From Mesorhizobium ciceri biovar biserrulae WSM1271 (GTDB taxonomy: Bacteria > Pseudomonadota > Alphaproteobacteria > Rhizobiales > Rhizobiaceae): a stretch of 64,000 bases of DNA. This document shows, piece after piece, positions 43,864 to 52,384 of the stretch. The notes beneath the pieces were generated by a model that was not told where the DNA came from, searched no databases, and worked only from the letters and a program-made list of their open reading frames with translations. The stretch covers positions 2,999,501 through 3,063,500 of the forward strand of contig NC_014923.1 in assembly GCF_000185905.1 (NCBI RefSeq), written 5' to 3'. Both the position numbers and the translations under genes were made by a program. How positions within the stretch are numbered: the stretch's first letter is position 1; every line of letters starts with the position of its first letter.

Positions 43864-45465
43864 ATGTCCCACTTCCTCGGCATCGACGTCGGCACCGGCA
43901 GCGCGCGGGCCGGGGTGTTCGACCACACGGGAACCCTGCTTGCCTCGGCCAAACGGGACATCGAGGTCTGGCGCGAGGCCGGCGACATGGTCGAGCAGTC
44001 GAGCAACGACATCTGGCGGGCGGTTTGCGCGGCCACGCGTGAAGCGGTCGCGCAATCGGGCGTGGCGCCCGAGGCGATCGCCGGCATCGGCTTTGACGCC
44101 ACCTGTTCGCTGGTGGTGCTGGGCGAGGGCGGCGTACCGTTGGCTGTTGGCCCGTCGAGAAATCCCGAACGCAACATCATCGTCTGGATGGATCATCGCG
44201 CGGTCGAGCAGACGCGCCGCATCAATCGCAGTGGCAAGGCGGTGCTGAACTACGTCGGCGGCATCATCTCGCCGGAGATGGAAACGCCGAAACTCCTGTG
44301 GCTGGCCGAAAACCTGCCCGCCACCTTCAATGCCGCCTGGCAGTTCATGGACCTCGCCGACTTCCTCACCTGGCGGGCGACCGGCAGCCTTGCCCGTTCG
44401 GTCTGTACGGTGACCTGCAAATGGACCTATCTGGCGCATGAGAGCCGCTGGGACGAGACGTATTTCCGCAAGATCGGCCTCGGCGCGCTGGCCGACGAGG
44501 CATTCGCGCGCATCGGCACCGAGATCGTGCCGGCCGGTGCCGCACTCGGCGGCGGATTGACCGCGCAGGCAGCAGCAGACCTTGGTCTCAACCCCGGCAC
44601 CGCCGTGGCGGCCGGACTGATCGACGCGCATGCCGGGGGCGTCGGCACGGTCGGCGCGCGCGGCGATTTCGGCAGCGTGCTGTCGCGCATGGCCTATGTT
44701 TTCGGCACCTCGGCCTGCACCATGTCGTCGACCGCCGAGCCGGCCTTCGTCGACGGTGTCTGGGGTCCGTATTTCTCGGCCATGGTGCCGGGCCTGTGGC
44801 TGAACGAGGGCGGCCAGTCGGCAGCTGGTGCTGCGATTGATCATCTGGTGCGCATGCACCCTGCAGCCGGCGAAGCGACCGCCAAAGCGCAAGCCGAGGG
44901 GCTCAGCCTCAGCGCCTGGCTGTCGCTGCAGGCGCAAAGCCGCAATGGAGCCGCGGCCACGCCGGCCCTGGTCGGCGGCATCCATGTCGTGCCGGAGTTC
45001 CTCGGCAACCGCGCGCCTTTCGCCGACCCGGACGCGCGCGCGCTGATTGCCGGGCTCGATCTCGACACCAGCCTCGACAGCCTGGTCGGGCTCTATGTCG
45101 CCGGGGTCTGCGGGCTGGGCTACGGCGCGCGCCAGATCGTGCGGGCCGAGCATGACAAGGGCATTCCCGTCGACACCATCGTGGTCAGTGGCGGCGCCGG
45201 CCAAAGCCCGCTGGTGCGCCAACTGCTGGCGGACACCACAGGCATGGTGGTGGTGGCCTCGACCTCGCCGGAACCGGTGCTGCTCGGCTCGGCGATGCTG
45301 GGCGCGGTCGCCGCCGGTGCCTACAAGGATGTGGCGGCGGCGATGGCCGGCATGTCGGAACTCGGCGAGGTCTATCATCCCGACGCTACGCTGGCCGGCT
45401 GGCATGCCAAACGCTTCGCGGCGTTCGAATTGCTGCAGCAGGCGGGCAAGGCCATCCGAGGCTGA
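43864..45465 (+). CDS. FGGY-family pentulokinase, probable D-ribulokinase
   Basis: The 533-residue kinase has the FGGY N-terminal phosphate motif FLGIDVGTGSARAGVFD, WMDHRAVEQ, and the C-terminal GGAGQSP motif with LLGSAMLGAVAAGAY. This is the family of FGGY carbohydrate kinases that includes D-ribulokinase. With ribitol dehydrogenase upstream, phosphorylation of D-ribulose to D-ribulose 5-phosphate is the likely reaction. Substrate could also be another pentulose. The start codon has only a weak ribosome binding site, and the octamer repeats lie directly in front. Confidence 0.85.
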   Translation: MSHFLGIDVGTGSARAGVFDHTGTLLASAKRDIEVWREAGDMVEQSSNDIWRAVCAATREAVAQSGVAPEAIAGIGFDATCSLVVLGEGGVPLAVGPSRNPERNIIVWMDHRAVEQTRRINRSGKAVLNYVGGIISPEMETPKLLWLAENLPATFNAAWQFMDLADFLTWRATGSLARSVCTVTCKWTYLAHESRWDETYFRKIGLGALADEAFARIGTEIVPAGAALGGGLTAQAAADLGLNPGTAVAAGLIDAHAGGVGTVGARGDFGSVLSRMAYVFGTSACTMSSTAEPAFVDGVWGPYFSAMVPGLWLNEGGQSAAGAAIDHLVRMHPAAGEATAKAQAEGLSLSAWLSLQAQSRNGAAATPALVGGIHVVPEFLGNRAPFADPDARALIAGLDLDTSLDSLVGLYVAGVCGLGYGARQIVRAEHDKGIPVDTIVVSGGAGQSPLVRQLLADTTGMVVVASTSPEPVLLGSAMLGAVAAGAYKDVAAAMAGMSELGEVYHPDATLAGWHAKRFAAFELLQQAGKAIRG

Positions 45466-45605
45466 AGCGAGTGGCTTCTGTCCGGCTTTGTCAGGAGCGT
45501 AGCGAACACCGCTTGGCGGTTTAGCCGGAAGCTGGCAGCTTTGTTCTGTCGTGGACCCTCTAGCAGCACGCGACGAGGGCAGGGCGACAGGACCAGGAGG
45601 CCCTA

Positions 45606-46637
45606 ATGGTGGACGAAGCTAAACCGCCGCTACCATTCGCATCGGATGAGGTGCCGTGGACGGAATGGTCCGATGTGCCACGCTTCGGCCTGCGCTACCG
45701 GCATTTGTCGCTGGCTGCCCTTGGCGAAAAACACCGTGTCGGCGTGGCAATCGAGGAGCTTCCGGCTGGCAAGCAGTCCTCGCCGGCGCATTACCATATT
45801 TTCGAGGAAGAGCATGTCTTCATCCTCGAAGGGGCGCTTACCGCGTATGTCGGCGGCGCGGCCTATGCCATGAAGTCCGGCGACTACATCTGCTTTCCCG
45901 CCGGTGCCGCGGCGGGGCATTGCCTGATCAATACCAGCGACGCACTGTGCCGCTATGTCATCGTCGGCGAGCGCAACCCGAATGAAGTGGTCGTCTACAC
46001 CGCCTCCAACAAGGTGCTGGTACGCGCCCTGGGCCGCCGCGCGATCTTCGATCTCGCAGCCATCCGAACTTACTGGGACGGCGAGAACACCGGCCTTGCC
46101 GCCGGCGATCCGCTGCCGTCGGATGTGACGGCCGGTGTCACCAAACCCCCGGCCGCGCCGATCCCGCCGATCGCCAGCGATGCTGTCGAATGGAAGGTCG
46201 AAGGCGAAGGCCCGCGGTTCGGCGGCCGGTCCAGGCACCTGACTTATGCCGCGCTGGGACGCTCCGACTATCATGTCGGCATGCTGATCGAAGCGCCGGC
46301 GCCCGGCATGCGCCTGGCGCCCCGGCATTACCATATGCTCGAAGAAGAGCATGCGCTGATCCTGGAAGGGGAGGTGACGCTGCTGCTTGGCGAGGAGCGC
46401 CACGAAATGAAAACCGGCGACTACGTCTGCTTTCCAGCCGGCCTGGCGGTCGGGCATTCCTTCCTCAACAGCGGCACGGGGCCGTGCCGTTACCTGATGA
46501 TCGGCGAGAAAAATCCCAACGAGGTCTGCGTCTATCCAGATTCCAACAAGATGGCGGTCGACGCCTTGCGCCGGCGCGACGGCATTTTCGACATGGGAGC
46601 GGTGAGGCGGTACTGGGACGGCGAAGAGATGGAGTAG
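45606..46637 (+). CDS. Bicupin protein
   Basis: The 343-residue protein contains two cupin units (about residues 25-125 and 205-310), each with the H-Y-H-x-x-E-E-E-H-x-x-I-L-E-G pattern (HYHIFEEEHVFILEG and HYHMLEEEHALILEG). This is the metal-binding motif. The two halves are clearly internal repeats. Each ends with a GxRNPNEVxVY type strand. Function unknown, possibly a sugar or small-acid isomerase or dioxygenase. AGGAGG precedes the ATG. Confidence 0.77.
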   Translation: MVDEAKPPLPFASDEVPWTEWSDVPRFGLRYRHLSLAALGEKHRVGVAIEELPAGKQSSPAHYHIFEEEHVFILEGALTAYVGGAAYAMKSGDYICFPAGAAAGHCLINTSDALCRYVIVGERNPNEVVVYTASNKVLVRALGRRAIFDLAAIRTYWDGENTGLAAGDPLPSDVTAGVTKPPAAPIPPIASDAVEWKVEGEGPRFGGRSRHLTYAALGRSDYHVGMLIEAPAPGMRLAPRHYHMLEEEHALILEGEVTLLLGEERHEMKTGDYVCFPAGLAVGHSFLNSGTGPCRYLMIGEKNPNEVCVYPDSNKMAVDALRRRDGIFDMGAVRRYWDGEEME

Positions 46638-46646
46638 CCCCCGGCT

Positions 46647-47894
46647 TCACAGCTCCTTCTCCGCCAACTCCCTGAATTCGTCGGGAACCGAGCGCGCCGC
46701 CTCCAGTGCCACGGTGCCGTAGCCGACCGCCTGTTTGCCGAAGCGCTCGCGGATCTTGTCGATGGCGCGGTCGGCGTCGAAGCGTGCTAGGCCCTTCTTC
46801 GTGCCGGGCCGGCGCCTCTCGTCGGCGAGGCCAAGCGGCAGGTGGAGCTGCAACTCGAGGCTTTCCTCGAGATGCGAGACCGAGATCGCCAGCAGCGAGA
46901 TCGTTTTCTCCTGTGGATTGTCGGCAAGCACGCCGCGCACCAGATCGCCGGCGATCTCGGCCAGCATCGCGGTTGCCGAGATCGGCTGGTCAAGCGTGAT
47001 CGAGCGGGTGACGGCTCTGAGATCGGCAAAGCGCACGCGTACCGTCACCGTGCGGCCGGGCCTTGCCTTGGCGCGCAGCCGACTGGCGACGCGGTCGGCC
47101 AGATGCAGCAGTGTCGGCACGATGACCCGTGCCACAGCCGGCTTCTGGCCAAGCGCCGATTGGGCGCCGGCCGAATGCGCGCGGCGCTTCGTCTCCAGCT
47201 TTCGCGGGTCGCGGTTCCAGGACAGGGCGGCGAGCTTTTCGCCGGCGGCGGGACCGAGCAGGCGCGTCAGCGCGCCGCGATGCGTCCTGGCCAGTTGACC
47301 GATGGTCTCGACGCCGATCTCGGCCAGCCGCGCCCTGGTCGCCGGGCCGACGCCCCACATCAGTCCGACCGGCAGATCATGCAGGAAGGCGAGTTCCGTG
47401 CCGGGTTCGACGACCACCAGCCCGTCGGGTTTGGCGACCTGCGAGGCGATCTTGGCCAGATGCTTGGTGCGCGCCACGCCGATCGAGATCGGCAGGCCGA
47501 GTTCGGCCCGCACGCGGCGGCGGATGGTTGTCGCGATCTCCTGCGGCGAGCCGAACAGATGCGTGCAGCCGGCGACGTCGGCAAACGCCTCGTCGATGGA
47601 AATGCGCTCGACTACAGGCGTAAAATCGTCGAGCACCTTGATCGCCGCATCGCCCAGCCGCTGGTAATGGCTGAAATTGCCGCCGACGAAGATCAAATGC
47701 GGGCAGAGTTCGCGCGCCCTGCGCCCCGGCATGCCGCCACGCACGCCGAAGGCGCGCGCCTCATAGGAAGCGGCGAGCACGACGCCGCCGCCCACCGCGA
47801 TCGGCTTGCCGCGCAGCGACGGATCGAGCAACTGCTCGACAGAGGCGTAGAAAGCGTCGAGATCGGCATGCAGGATGGTGGCTGTCGTTTCCAT
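46647..47894 (-). CDS. dinB: DNA polymerase IV (DinB)
   Basis: The 415-residue Y-family polymerase has catalytic motifs LHADLDAFYASVEQLLD near the N-terminus and RISIDEAFADVAG (the S-x-DEA pattern with the metal-binding acids). A thumb and little-finger part follow (VGPATRARLAEIGVETIGQL helix-hairpin-helix). The start METTATIL is used. A perfect LexA-type box lies 32 bp upstream. It bypasses damaged template bases at the cost of accuracy. Strong SOS regulation is expected. Confidence 0.92.
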   Translation of the reverse strand: METTATILHADLDAFYASVEQLLDPSLRGKPIAVGGGVVLAASYEARAFGVRGGMPGRRARELCPHLIFVGGNFSHYQRLGDAAIKVLDDFTPVVERISIDEAFADVAGCTHLFGSPQEIATTIRRRVRAELGLPISIGVARTKHLAKIASQVAKPDGLVVVEPGTELAFLHDLPVGLMWGVGPATRARLAEIGVETIGQLARTHRGALTRLLGPAAGEKLAALSWNRDPRKLETKRRAHSAGAQSALGQKPAVARVIVPTLLHLADRVASRLRAKARPGRTVTVRVRFADLRAVTRSITLDQPISATAMLAEIAGDLVRGVLADNPQEKTISLLAISVSHLEESLELQLHLPLGLADERRRPGTKKGLARFDADRAIDKIRERFGKQAVGYGTVALEAARSVPDEFRELAEKEL

Positions 47895-47925
47895 CGACCG
47901 CACATCCGCAGTTGCTGATAGAATA

Positions 47926-47940
47926 GAACAAATAAAGAAC
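47926..47940 (-). promoter_or_regulatory. LexA (SOS) box of dinB
   Basis: GAAC-AAATAAA-GAAC, read as GTTC-N7-GTTC on the gene strand, is the alphaproteobacterial LexA consensus. It lies 32-46 bp upstream of the dinB ATG, in the expected promoter position. It would couple the gene to the DNA-damage response. Confidence 0.85.
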
Positions 47941-48015
47941 AAAGATGGATGGTTGTCAAGCGAAGAGCGATTGGGTGCGGCAACAGCCATGCCGGTTCGG
48001 CTTGAACGCAACCGC

Positions 48016-48432
48016 CTAGACACTATGCTCCGTTCGCAGCGCCGCTTTCATCTTTTCCAGCGCTGCTTCGCCGCCTGCCGCCAACTGGTCGGTAATCCTG
48101 GCCAATCTCTCGTCGGCCTTGCGGTGCCTGCTGCCCCAGGCGCCGAGCGTCGCCAGCACCGGCAATAGGTCGATGCCTGCTTCGGTCAGCCGGTAGACCG
48201 TTCTCAAGCCATGCGTCGGGTCGTCGCTTCTGGTGAGGATGCCTTCGTCCTGAAGCGTTTGCAGTCGCTCGGCCAGCGTGCGCGAGGAGATGCCTTCGTC
48301 GGATTGCAGGAATTCGCGAAAGTGCTTTTTCCCGGCGAAGACCATGTCGCGGATGATGAGCAGCGTCCAGCGGTCGCCGATGAGTTCGAGCGACAGGTTG
48401 ATCGGGCAGTCGGATTTTTCGCGCGTCGCCAT
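48016..48432 (-). CDS. HxlR-family transcriptional regulator
   Basis: The 138-residue winged helix has CPINLSLELIGDRWTLLIIRDMVF, the single-cysteine HxlR start, and LAERLQTLQDEGILTR with the wing. It is divergent from the DHFR-like gene at 48530 and very likely controls it; an imperfect 16-bp direct repeat lies between them. Cys near the N-terminus may sense oxidants or electrophiles, as known for YodB and HypR. Confidence 0.85.
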   Translation of the reverse strand: MATREKSDCPINLSLELIGDRWTLLIIRDMVFAGKKHFREFLQSDEGISSRTLAERLQTLQDEGILTRSDDPTHGLRTVYRLTEAGIDLLPVLATLGAWGSRHRKADERLARITDQLAAGGEAALEKMKAALRTEHSV

Positions 48433-48437
48433 CTATG

Positions 48438-48506
48438 GTTCCATTTCTAAATCACTTTACTATTGACATCGTTTTGGCCTTGCGTCAACAGTTCCAAATG
48501 TAAACT
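48438..48506. promoter_or_regulatory. Imperfect direct repeat in HxlR/DHFR divergent region
   Basis: GTTCCATTTCTAAATC at 48438-48453 and GTTCCAAATGTAAACT at 48491-48506 share 11 of 16 positions (GTTCCA and TAAA blocks). Spacing is 53 bp centre to centre. They are candidate operator half-sites of the HxlR regulator. Confidence 0.45.
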
Positions 48507-48529
48507 GTTTTGCGATAGCCGTGAGGAGA

Positions 48530-49135
48530 ATGACGGTGAAAAAGCTGGTCCTGCAGATGCAGATGTCGGTCGACGGCTTTGTCGGCGCCACCGAGGACCA
48601 TTCCTGGCAGCTCTGGGAGTGGGGTGACGAGAGCGCTTGGGACGATGAGCTGAAGCAGGACTTCAACGCTGTCTTCACAGGCGTCGATACCATCCTGCTC
48701 AGCCGCAAGATGGCGCAGGAGGGCTATCTCACCCATTGGGGCAATGCCGCCAAGAAGTTTCCGCACGATCCGTTCTACGCCTTTGCGCAACGCATCGTCG
48801 ACGCCCGCAAGGTGGTGCTCAGTGATAAGCTCAAGCAATCGGCCGGGGAGCCGGCCTGGGAGCGCACGAGCGTGGCCAGCGGCGACCTGCCGCGCGAAGT
48901 CAATGCGCTGAAAGCGGGCGAGGGCGGCGACATGGCCGTGTTCGGCGGCGCCGGTTTCGCGTCGGCGCTGATTGCGGCCGGGCTGGTCGACGAGTTTCAG
49001 CTTTTCATCAACCCGGCGGTGCTGGGTGCGGGCCGCCGGATTTTTGATCAGGGCGGTTTTAGAAACCTGCGGCTGCTCGGCTCGAAGACCTATGACTGTG
49101 GCATGGTGGTCAGTCGCTATGCACCGGCGGGGTGA
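48530..49135 (+). CDS. Dihydrofolate reductase-family protein (RibD C-terminal domain)
   Basis: The product is about 201 residues from ATG 48530. GTG 48536 has better spacing to GAGGAG and is possible. The fold is that of the RibD C-terminal/DHFR-like family: VLQMQMSVDGFVGATEDHSW, VDTILLSRKMAQEGY, MAVFGGAGFASALIAAGLVDE and a final strand. These proteins bind NADPH and reduce unknown substrates. It lies opposite the HxlR gene and probably is its target. Confidence 0.82.
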   Translation: MTVKKLVLQMQMSVDGFVGATEDHSWQLWEWGDESAWDDELKQDFNAVFTGVDTILLSRKMAQEGYLTHWGNAAKKFPHDPFYAFAQRIVDARKVVLSDKLKQSAGEPAWERTSVASGDLPREVNALKAGEGGDMAVFGGAGFASALIAAGLVDEFQLFINPAVLGAGRRIFDQGGFRNLRLLGSKTYDCGMVVSRYAPAG

Positions 49136-49159
49136 GGGGGACCTCCATCTTCTCCCTGC

Positions 49160-49903
49160 TCACTTCGCATCGTGAAAAATAATCCCGACCGTGTGGCGCA
49201 TGCCTGAGCGCAGCCGGCTGACGCCATGATGCAGGTTGACGCGGTAATTGCCTTTGGTGCCCTGCACCGGCCGGTTGTGGACGGCAAAGACAACGGCGTC
49301 GCCCTGGCGCAGCGGCACCACCTCGACCCGGCTCTGCATGCGCGGCCGCTGCTCGGTCAGCGCGAACTCACCGCCGGTGAAATCCTGGCCCGGCTCGGAG
49401 AGCAGGATCGCCACCTGCAGCGGAAAGGCGAGGTCGCCATAGAGATCCTGGTGCAGGCAGTTGAAGTCGCCAGGCACATATTGCAGCAGCAGCGGCGTCG
49501 GCCGCGTCTGGCCGGCGGCATGACACTGATCGAGAAACGCGGCATGCGTCGCGGGATAACGCATGGCCTGCCCCATCCGCTCGTTCCACCGATTGGCGAC
49601 CTCGGCCAGCCTGGGATAGAGCGCGCTGCGCAGGCCGCCCAGAAGGTCGGGCAAGGGATAGCGGAAATAGCGGTACTCGCCCTTGCCGAAGCCGTGCCTG
49701 GCCATATGGATGTGGCTGCGGAAATGCTCTTCTTTGGGATAGAGGCCGGCGATCTCCCGGCATTCTTCGGGCGAGAGCAGCTTTTCAATCACCGCGCAGC
49801 CGAAGCCGTCGAGTTCGGCTGCAAGGGCGGGCCAGTCGTAACCGGCGACACGCGTCCGAGCAGCTTCAACCGCCGATGCGGCAACCCTGGCATGGGCATT
49901 CAT
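49160..49903 (-). CDS. 2OG-Fe(II) oxygenase family protein linked to alkylation repair genes
   Basis: The 247-residue enzyme has the iron triad H-x-D in CLHQDLYGDLAFPLQ (near residue 150) and the distal His in VNLHHGVSRL with the following R for 2-oxoglutarate. Segments such as HNRPVQGTKGNYRVNLHHGV are typical of this prolyl-hydroxylase-like branch. The start overlaps the end of ogt by 4 bp. It sits in an operon with ogt. Substrate unknown, but repair of methylated bases or amino acids is conceivable. Confidence 0.83.
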   Translation of the reverse strand: MNAHARVAASAVEAARTRVAGYDWPALAAELDGFGCAVIEKLLSPEECREIAGLYPKEEHFRSHIHMARHGFGKGEYRYFRYPLPDLLGGLRSALYPRLAEVANRWNERMGQAMRYPATHAAFLDQCHAAGQTRPTPLLLQYVPGDFNCLHQDLYGDLAFPLQVAILLSEPGQDFTGGEFALTEQRPRMQSRVEVVPLRQGDAVVFAVHNRPVQGTKGNYRVNLHHGVSRLRSGMRHTVGIIFHDAK

Positions 49904-50454
49904 ATCGTAGCCTCCTTATCGATCAGAGCGCGCTTGCGCTCGACGCCCCAGCGGTAGCCCGACAGCGTGCCGTCGGCGCGGACAACACGGTGGCAGGGAA
50001 TGCCCAGCGCAATCGCGTTGGCCGCACAGGCCGTCGCCACGGCACGGGCGCCGTCCGGCTGGCCGAGGCGCTGGGCCAGCGCGGCGTAGGTGATGGTGGC
50101 GCCGCACGGGATGCCTCGGAGCGTCTCCCACACGCGCTGCTGGAATGGCGTGCCGCGGCGCAGGTCGAGCGGCAGGTCGAGGCCGACGCCAGGCATTTCG
50201 ATGAAGCGCGCGATTGCCGCGAGATCGTCGCGCAAGGTGGCCCCGTCTTCGACCAGTAGCTTGCCCGGGAAGCGATGGCCAAGATCCCGCTCCAGCGCGT
50301 CGGCGTCCGAGCCGATCAGGATGGCGCAGACGCCGATAGCGCTGCGCGCCGCCAGGATTTTACCGATCGGGGATTCGCCGATGGCGTAGGTTATGATATC
50401 GAGGGCGGCGAGCTTGGTGGCTGTCGCCGGAATATTGGTTTGTACGAGGTTCAT
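49900..50454 (-). CDS. ogt: Methylated-DNA--protein-cysteine methyltransferase
   Basis: The 184-residue protein has the active site PCHRVV with acceptor Cys and the preceding helix-turn-helix GTPFQQRVWETLRGIPCGAT. ATG 50454 has AGGAG eight bases upstream. It removes alkyl groups from O6-alkylguanine in an irreversible reaction. With the 2OG oxygenase gene and ada nearby it forms a repair cluster. Confidence 0.9.
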   Translation of the reverse strand: MNLVQTNIPATATKLAALDIITYAIGESPIGKILAARSAIGVCAILIGSDADALERDLGHRFPGKLLVEDGATLRDDLAAIARFIEMPGVGLDLPLDLRRGTPFQQRVWETLRGIPCGATITYAALAQRLGQPDGARAVATACAANAIALGIPCHRVVRADGTLSGYRWGVERKRALIDKEATI

Positions 50455-50604
50455 TGCCTTCACTCCTTTGTCTGTGCCTGAACCCTAGCCACGTGCTGAT
50501 TGGCGCTCACTCCGATGCTTGCTTTCAAATTCGAATCTCCAAGGCAGGTGCTCTACGGCGCCGTAGAGCGCTGATTTGGATCATTGGCACTTCGCCTGAG
50601 GACG

Positions 50605-50832
50605 TCATGCGACACGGGTGACGGAAATTTCGCCCAGCACGAACACTTCGCCTGATGACAGGCGCAACTCAACCTCGCCGGTTGCGGTGCGGCTCCATTC
50701 GGCTTTGCCATCATCGACCATCTGGCCGATGGCGGTCATCACCCATGATTTCGCGTCAGGGGCGCGGCGGCTGCCGGCAGCTTGGGTCTGGATGTTCGCA
50801 TCGGTGGTGGGAGACCTTGCCATCGCGCGCAT
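50605..50832 (-). CDS. Small hypothetical protein in the repair cluster
   Basis: The 75-residue protein has a polar N-terminus and a beta-rich C-terminal half (GKAEWSRTATGEVELRLSSG, EVFVLGEISVTRVA). It lies between ada and ogt in the same direction. GAGG precedes the ATG. No family recognised. The beta part could bind a ligand or DNA. Coding is likely but not certain. Confidence 0.5.
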   Translation of the reverse strand: MRAMARSPTTDANIQTQAAGSRRAPDAKSWVMTAIGQMVDDGKAEWSRTATGEVELRLSSGEVFVLGEISVTRVA

Positions 50833-50844
50833 TGCCGGTCCTCG

Positions 50845-51957
50845 TCAGGCCCGCACCGACCGGTTGGCATTGTCGGACGCTGCCTCGCGGTCGAGCAGCG
50901 CGCGCTTGCGCTCCGCGCCCCAGGCGTAGCCGGAAAGTGCGCCGTCCTTGCGGATGACGCGGTGGCAGGGAATGGCGACGGCAAGATTGTTGGCGGCGCA
51001 GGCGGCGGCGATGGCGCGGGTCGCCTTAGGTGCGCCTATGCGATGCGCGATCTCGGCATAGGAAACCGTTTGGCCGGCGGGGATGGCGCGCAAGGCCTGC
51101 CAGACGCGCTGCTGGAACGCCGTGCCGCGGACGTCGAGCGGCAGGTCGAGGCCGAGCGCCGGAGCCTCGACGAAACCGACGACGCGGGCGACCAGCGCCT
51201 CGTAGTCGCGGTCGCCACCGATCAGCCGTGCCCTGGGGAAACGGTCCTGCAGGTCGCGCACCAGCGCGTCGGGATCGTCGCCGAGCAGGATCGAGGCGAC
51301 GCCCTTTTGGCTGGACGCGACCAGGATGGTGCCGAGCGAGGTCTCGCCAACGGCGAAGCGGATCTCTTCGTCGGCGCCACCGGCGCGATAGCGCGTCGGC
51401 GTCATGCCGAGCATGCCAGTGGATTTCTCGTAAAAACGTCCGCTTGAGTTGAAACCGGCATCGTAAATCGCCGTCGTCACGCTGGTGCCGTCTTCCAGGC
51501 CCTGGCGGACCCTGGCGGCGCGGTGCGCGGCGGCATAGTCCTTCGGCGTCAATCCGGTGACCGCCTTGAAGATGCGGTGGAAATAACCGGCGCTGCGGCC
51601 GGCGGCATCAGCCAATTCAGCGAGCGAGGGTTCTTCCTCGCTCTGCTCGATCCTGCGGCAGGCAGCGGCGACCATCGCCGCGTTGCCGGCCTCGAGCGAC
51701 GGGCCATGTGGATCGCAGCGCCGGCACGGGCGAAAACCGGTCGCCCTGGCCTGGTCCAGCGTGTCGTGCAACTGCACATTTTTCGGATTGGCGCGCCGAG
51801 ACGGACAGGAAGGCCGGCAATAGACGCCCGTCGTCGCCACCGAATACCAGAATGCGCCGTCGGCGGATTTGTCGCGCGCGACGATGCGCGCCCAGCGCGG
51901 ATCGTCGGTGATTTGCAGCGGCGCGGACTTCAGATTCTTGGCCAGGGTGATGAACAT
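50845..51957 (-). CDS. ada: Bifunctional Ada protein (regulator and alkyltransferase)
   Basis: The 370-residue protein has the Ada zinc-binding domain with cysteines at residues 47, 51, 78 and 81 (YCRPSCPSR, FRPCRRCDP), an AraC-like helix-turn-helix in the middle (LAELADAAGRSAGYFHRIFK), and the C-terminal methyltransferase with IPCHRVI. All domains are complete, so both DNA repair and activation of an adaptive response are expected. The ATG at 51957 is divergent from the higBA operators. Confidence 0.92.
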   Translation of the reverse strand: MFITLAKNLKSAPLQITDDPRWARIVARDKSADGAFWYSVATTGVYCRPSCPSRRANPKNVQLHDTLDQARATGFRPCRRCDPHGPSLEAGNAAMVAAACRRIEQSEEEPSLAELADAAGRSAGYFHRIFKAVTGLTPKDYAAAHRAARVRQGLEDGTSVTTAIYDAGFNSSGRFYEKSTGMLGMTPTRYRAGGADEEIRFAVGETSLGTILVASSQKGVASILLGDDPDALVRDLQDRFPRARLIGGDRDYEALVARVVGFVEAPALGLDLPLDVRGTAFQQRVWQALRAIPAGQTVSYAEIAHRIGAPKATRAIAAACAANNLAVAIPCHRVIRKDGALSGYAWGAERKRALLDREAASDNANRSVRA

Positions 51958-52030
51958 GACCGCATTGAAGCCACCACAAGCCGGCCCCGCCACCCGTTTC
52001 CTGACAAGTGCCTGGAGAACCTCACTTGCC

Positions 52031-52071
52031 TTTCCCAATTTGGGAAAAACCTCTTGTTCCCAATTTGGGAA
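52031..52071. promoter_or_regulatory. Twin palindromic operators of higBA
   Basis: TTTCCCAATTTGGGAAA (17 bp, 52031-52047) and TTCCCAATTTGGGAA (15 bp, 52057-52071) share the same 15-bp core, with centres 25 bp apart. They lie 17-57 bp upstream of the toxin ATG and 74-114 bp upstream of ada. They fit cooperative binding by a dimeric HigA-type antitoxin. Confidence 0.85.
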
Positions 52072-52087
52072 TTTGCTATATCAGGTC

Positions 52088-52384
52088 ATGCAGATAATTG
52101 CCAAGAAGGCGCTGAAGGATTTTTGGGCAAAACACAATCAGGCCGAAGCTCCTTTGACGGCTTGGTATGTGGCTGTCGGGAATGCTGATTGGAAGACCCC
52201 GGCTGACGTCAAGGATGCGTTTGGAGCGACAGTTGATTTCGTCGGTGACAATCGCATCATTTTCGACATTAGCGGCAACAAGTATCGTTTGATTGTCCAC
52301 GTCGCCTACAAGTTTCACCGCGTTCTGATCAAATTCGTCGGCACGCACAAAGAGTATGACAAGATTGATCCGGAGAAGGTGTGA
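52088..52384 (+). CDS. higB: HigB-type toxin (mRNA interferase family)
   Basis: The 98-residue protein of the HigB_toxin family begins MQIIAKKALKDFWAKHNQAE and has TPADVKDAFGATVDFVGDNR, IFDISGNKYRLIVHVAYKFH and FVGTHKEYDKID, which are the usual RelE-like strands with the final catalytic-region tyrosine/histidine. It precedes the antitoxin, as is typical for HigBA. Its G+C is lower than that of neighbours, suggesting horizontal arrival. Ribosome-dependent mRNA cleavage is the known role of the family. Confidence 0.87.
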   Translation: MQIIAKKALKDFWAKHNQAEAPLTAWYVAVGNADWKTPADVKDAFGATVDFVGDNRIIFDISGNKYRLIVHVAYKFHRVLIKFVGTHKEYDKIDPEKV

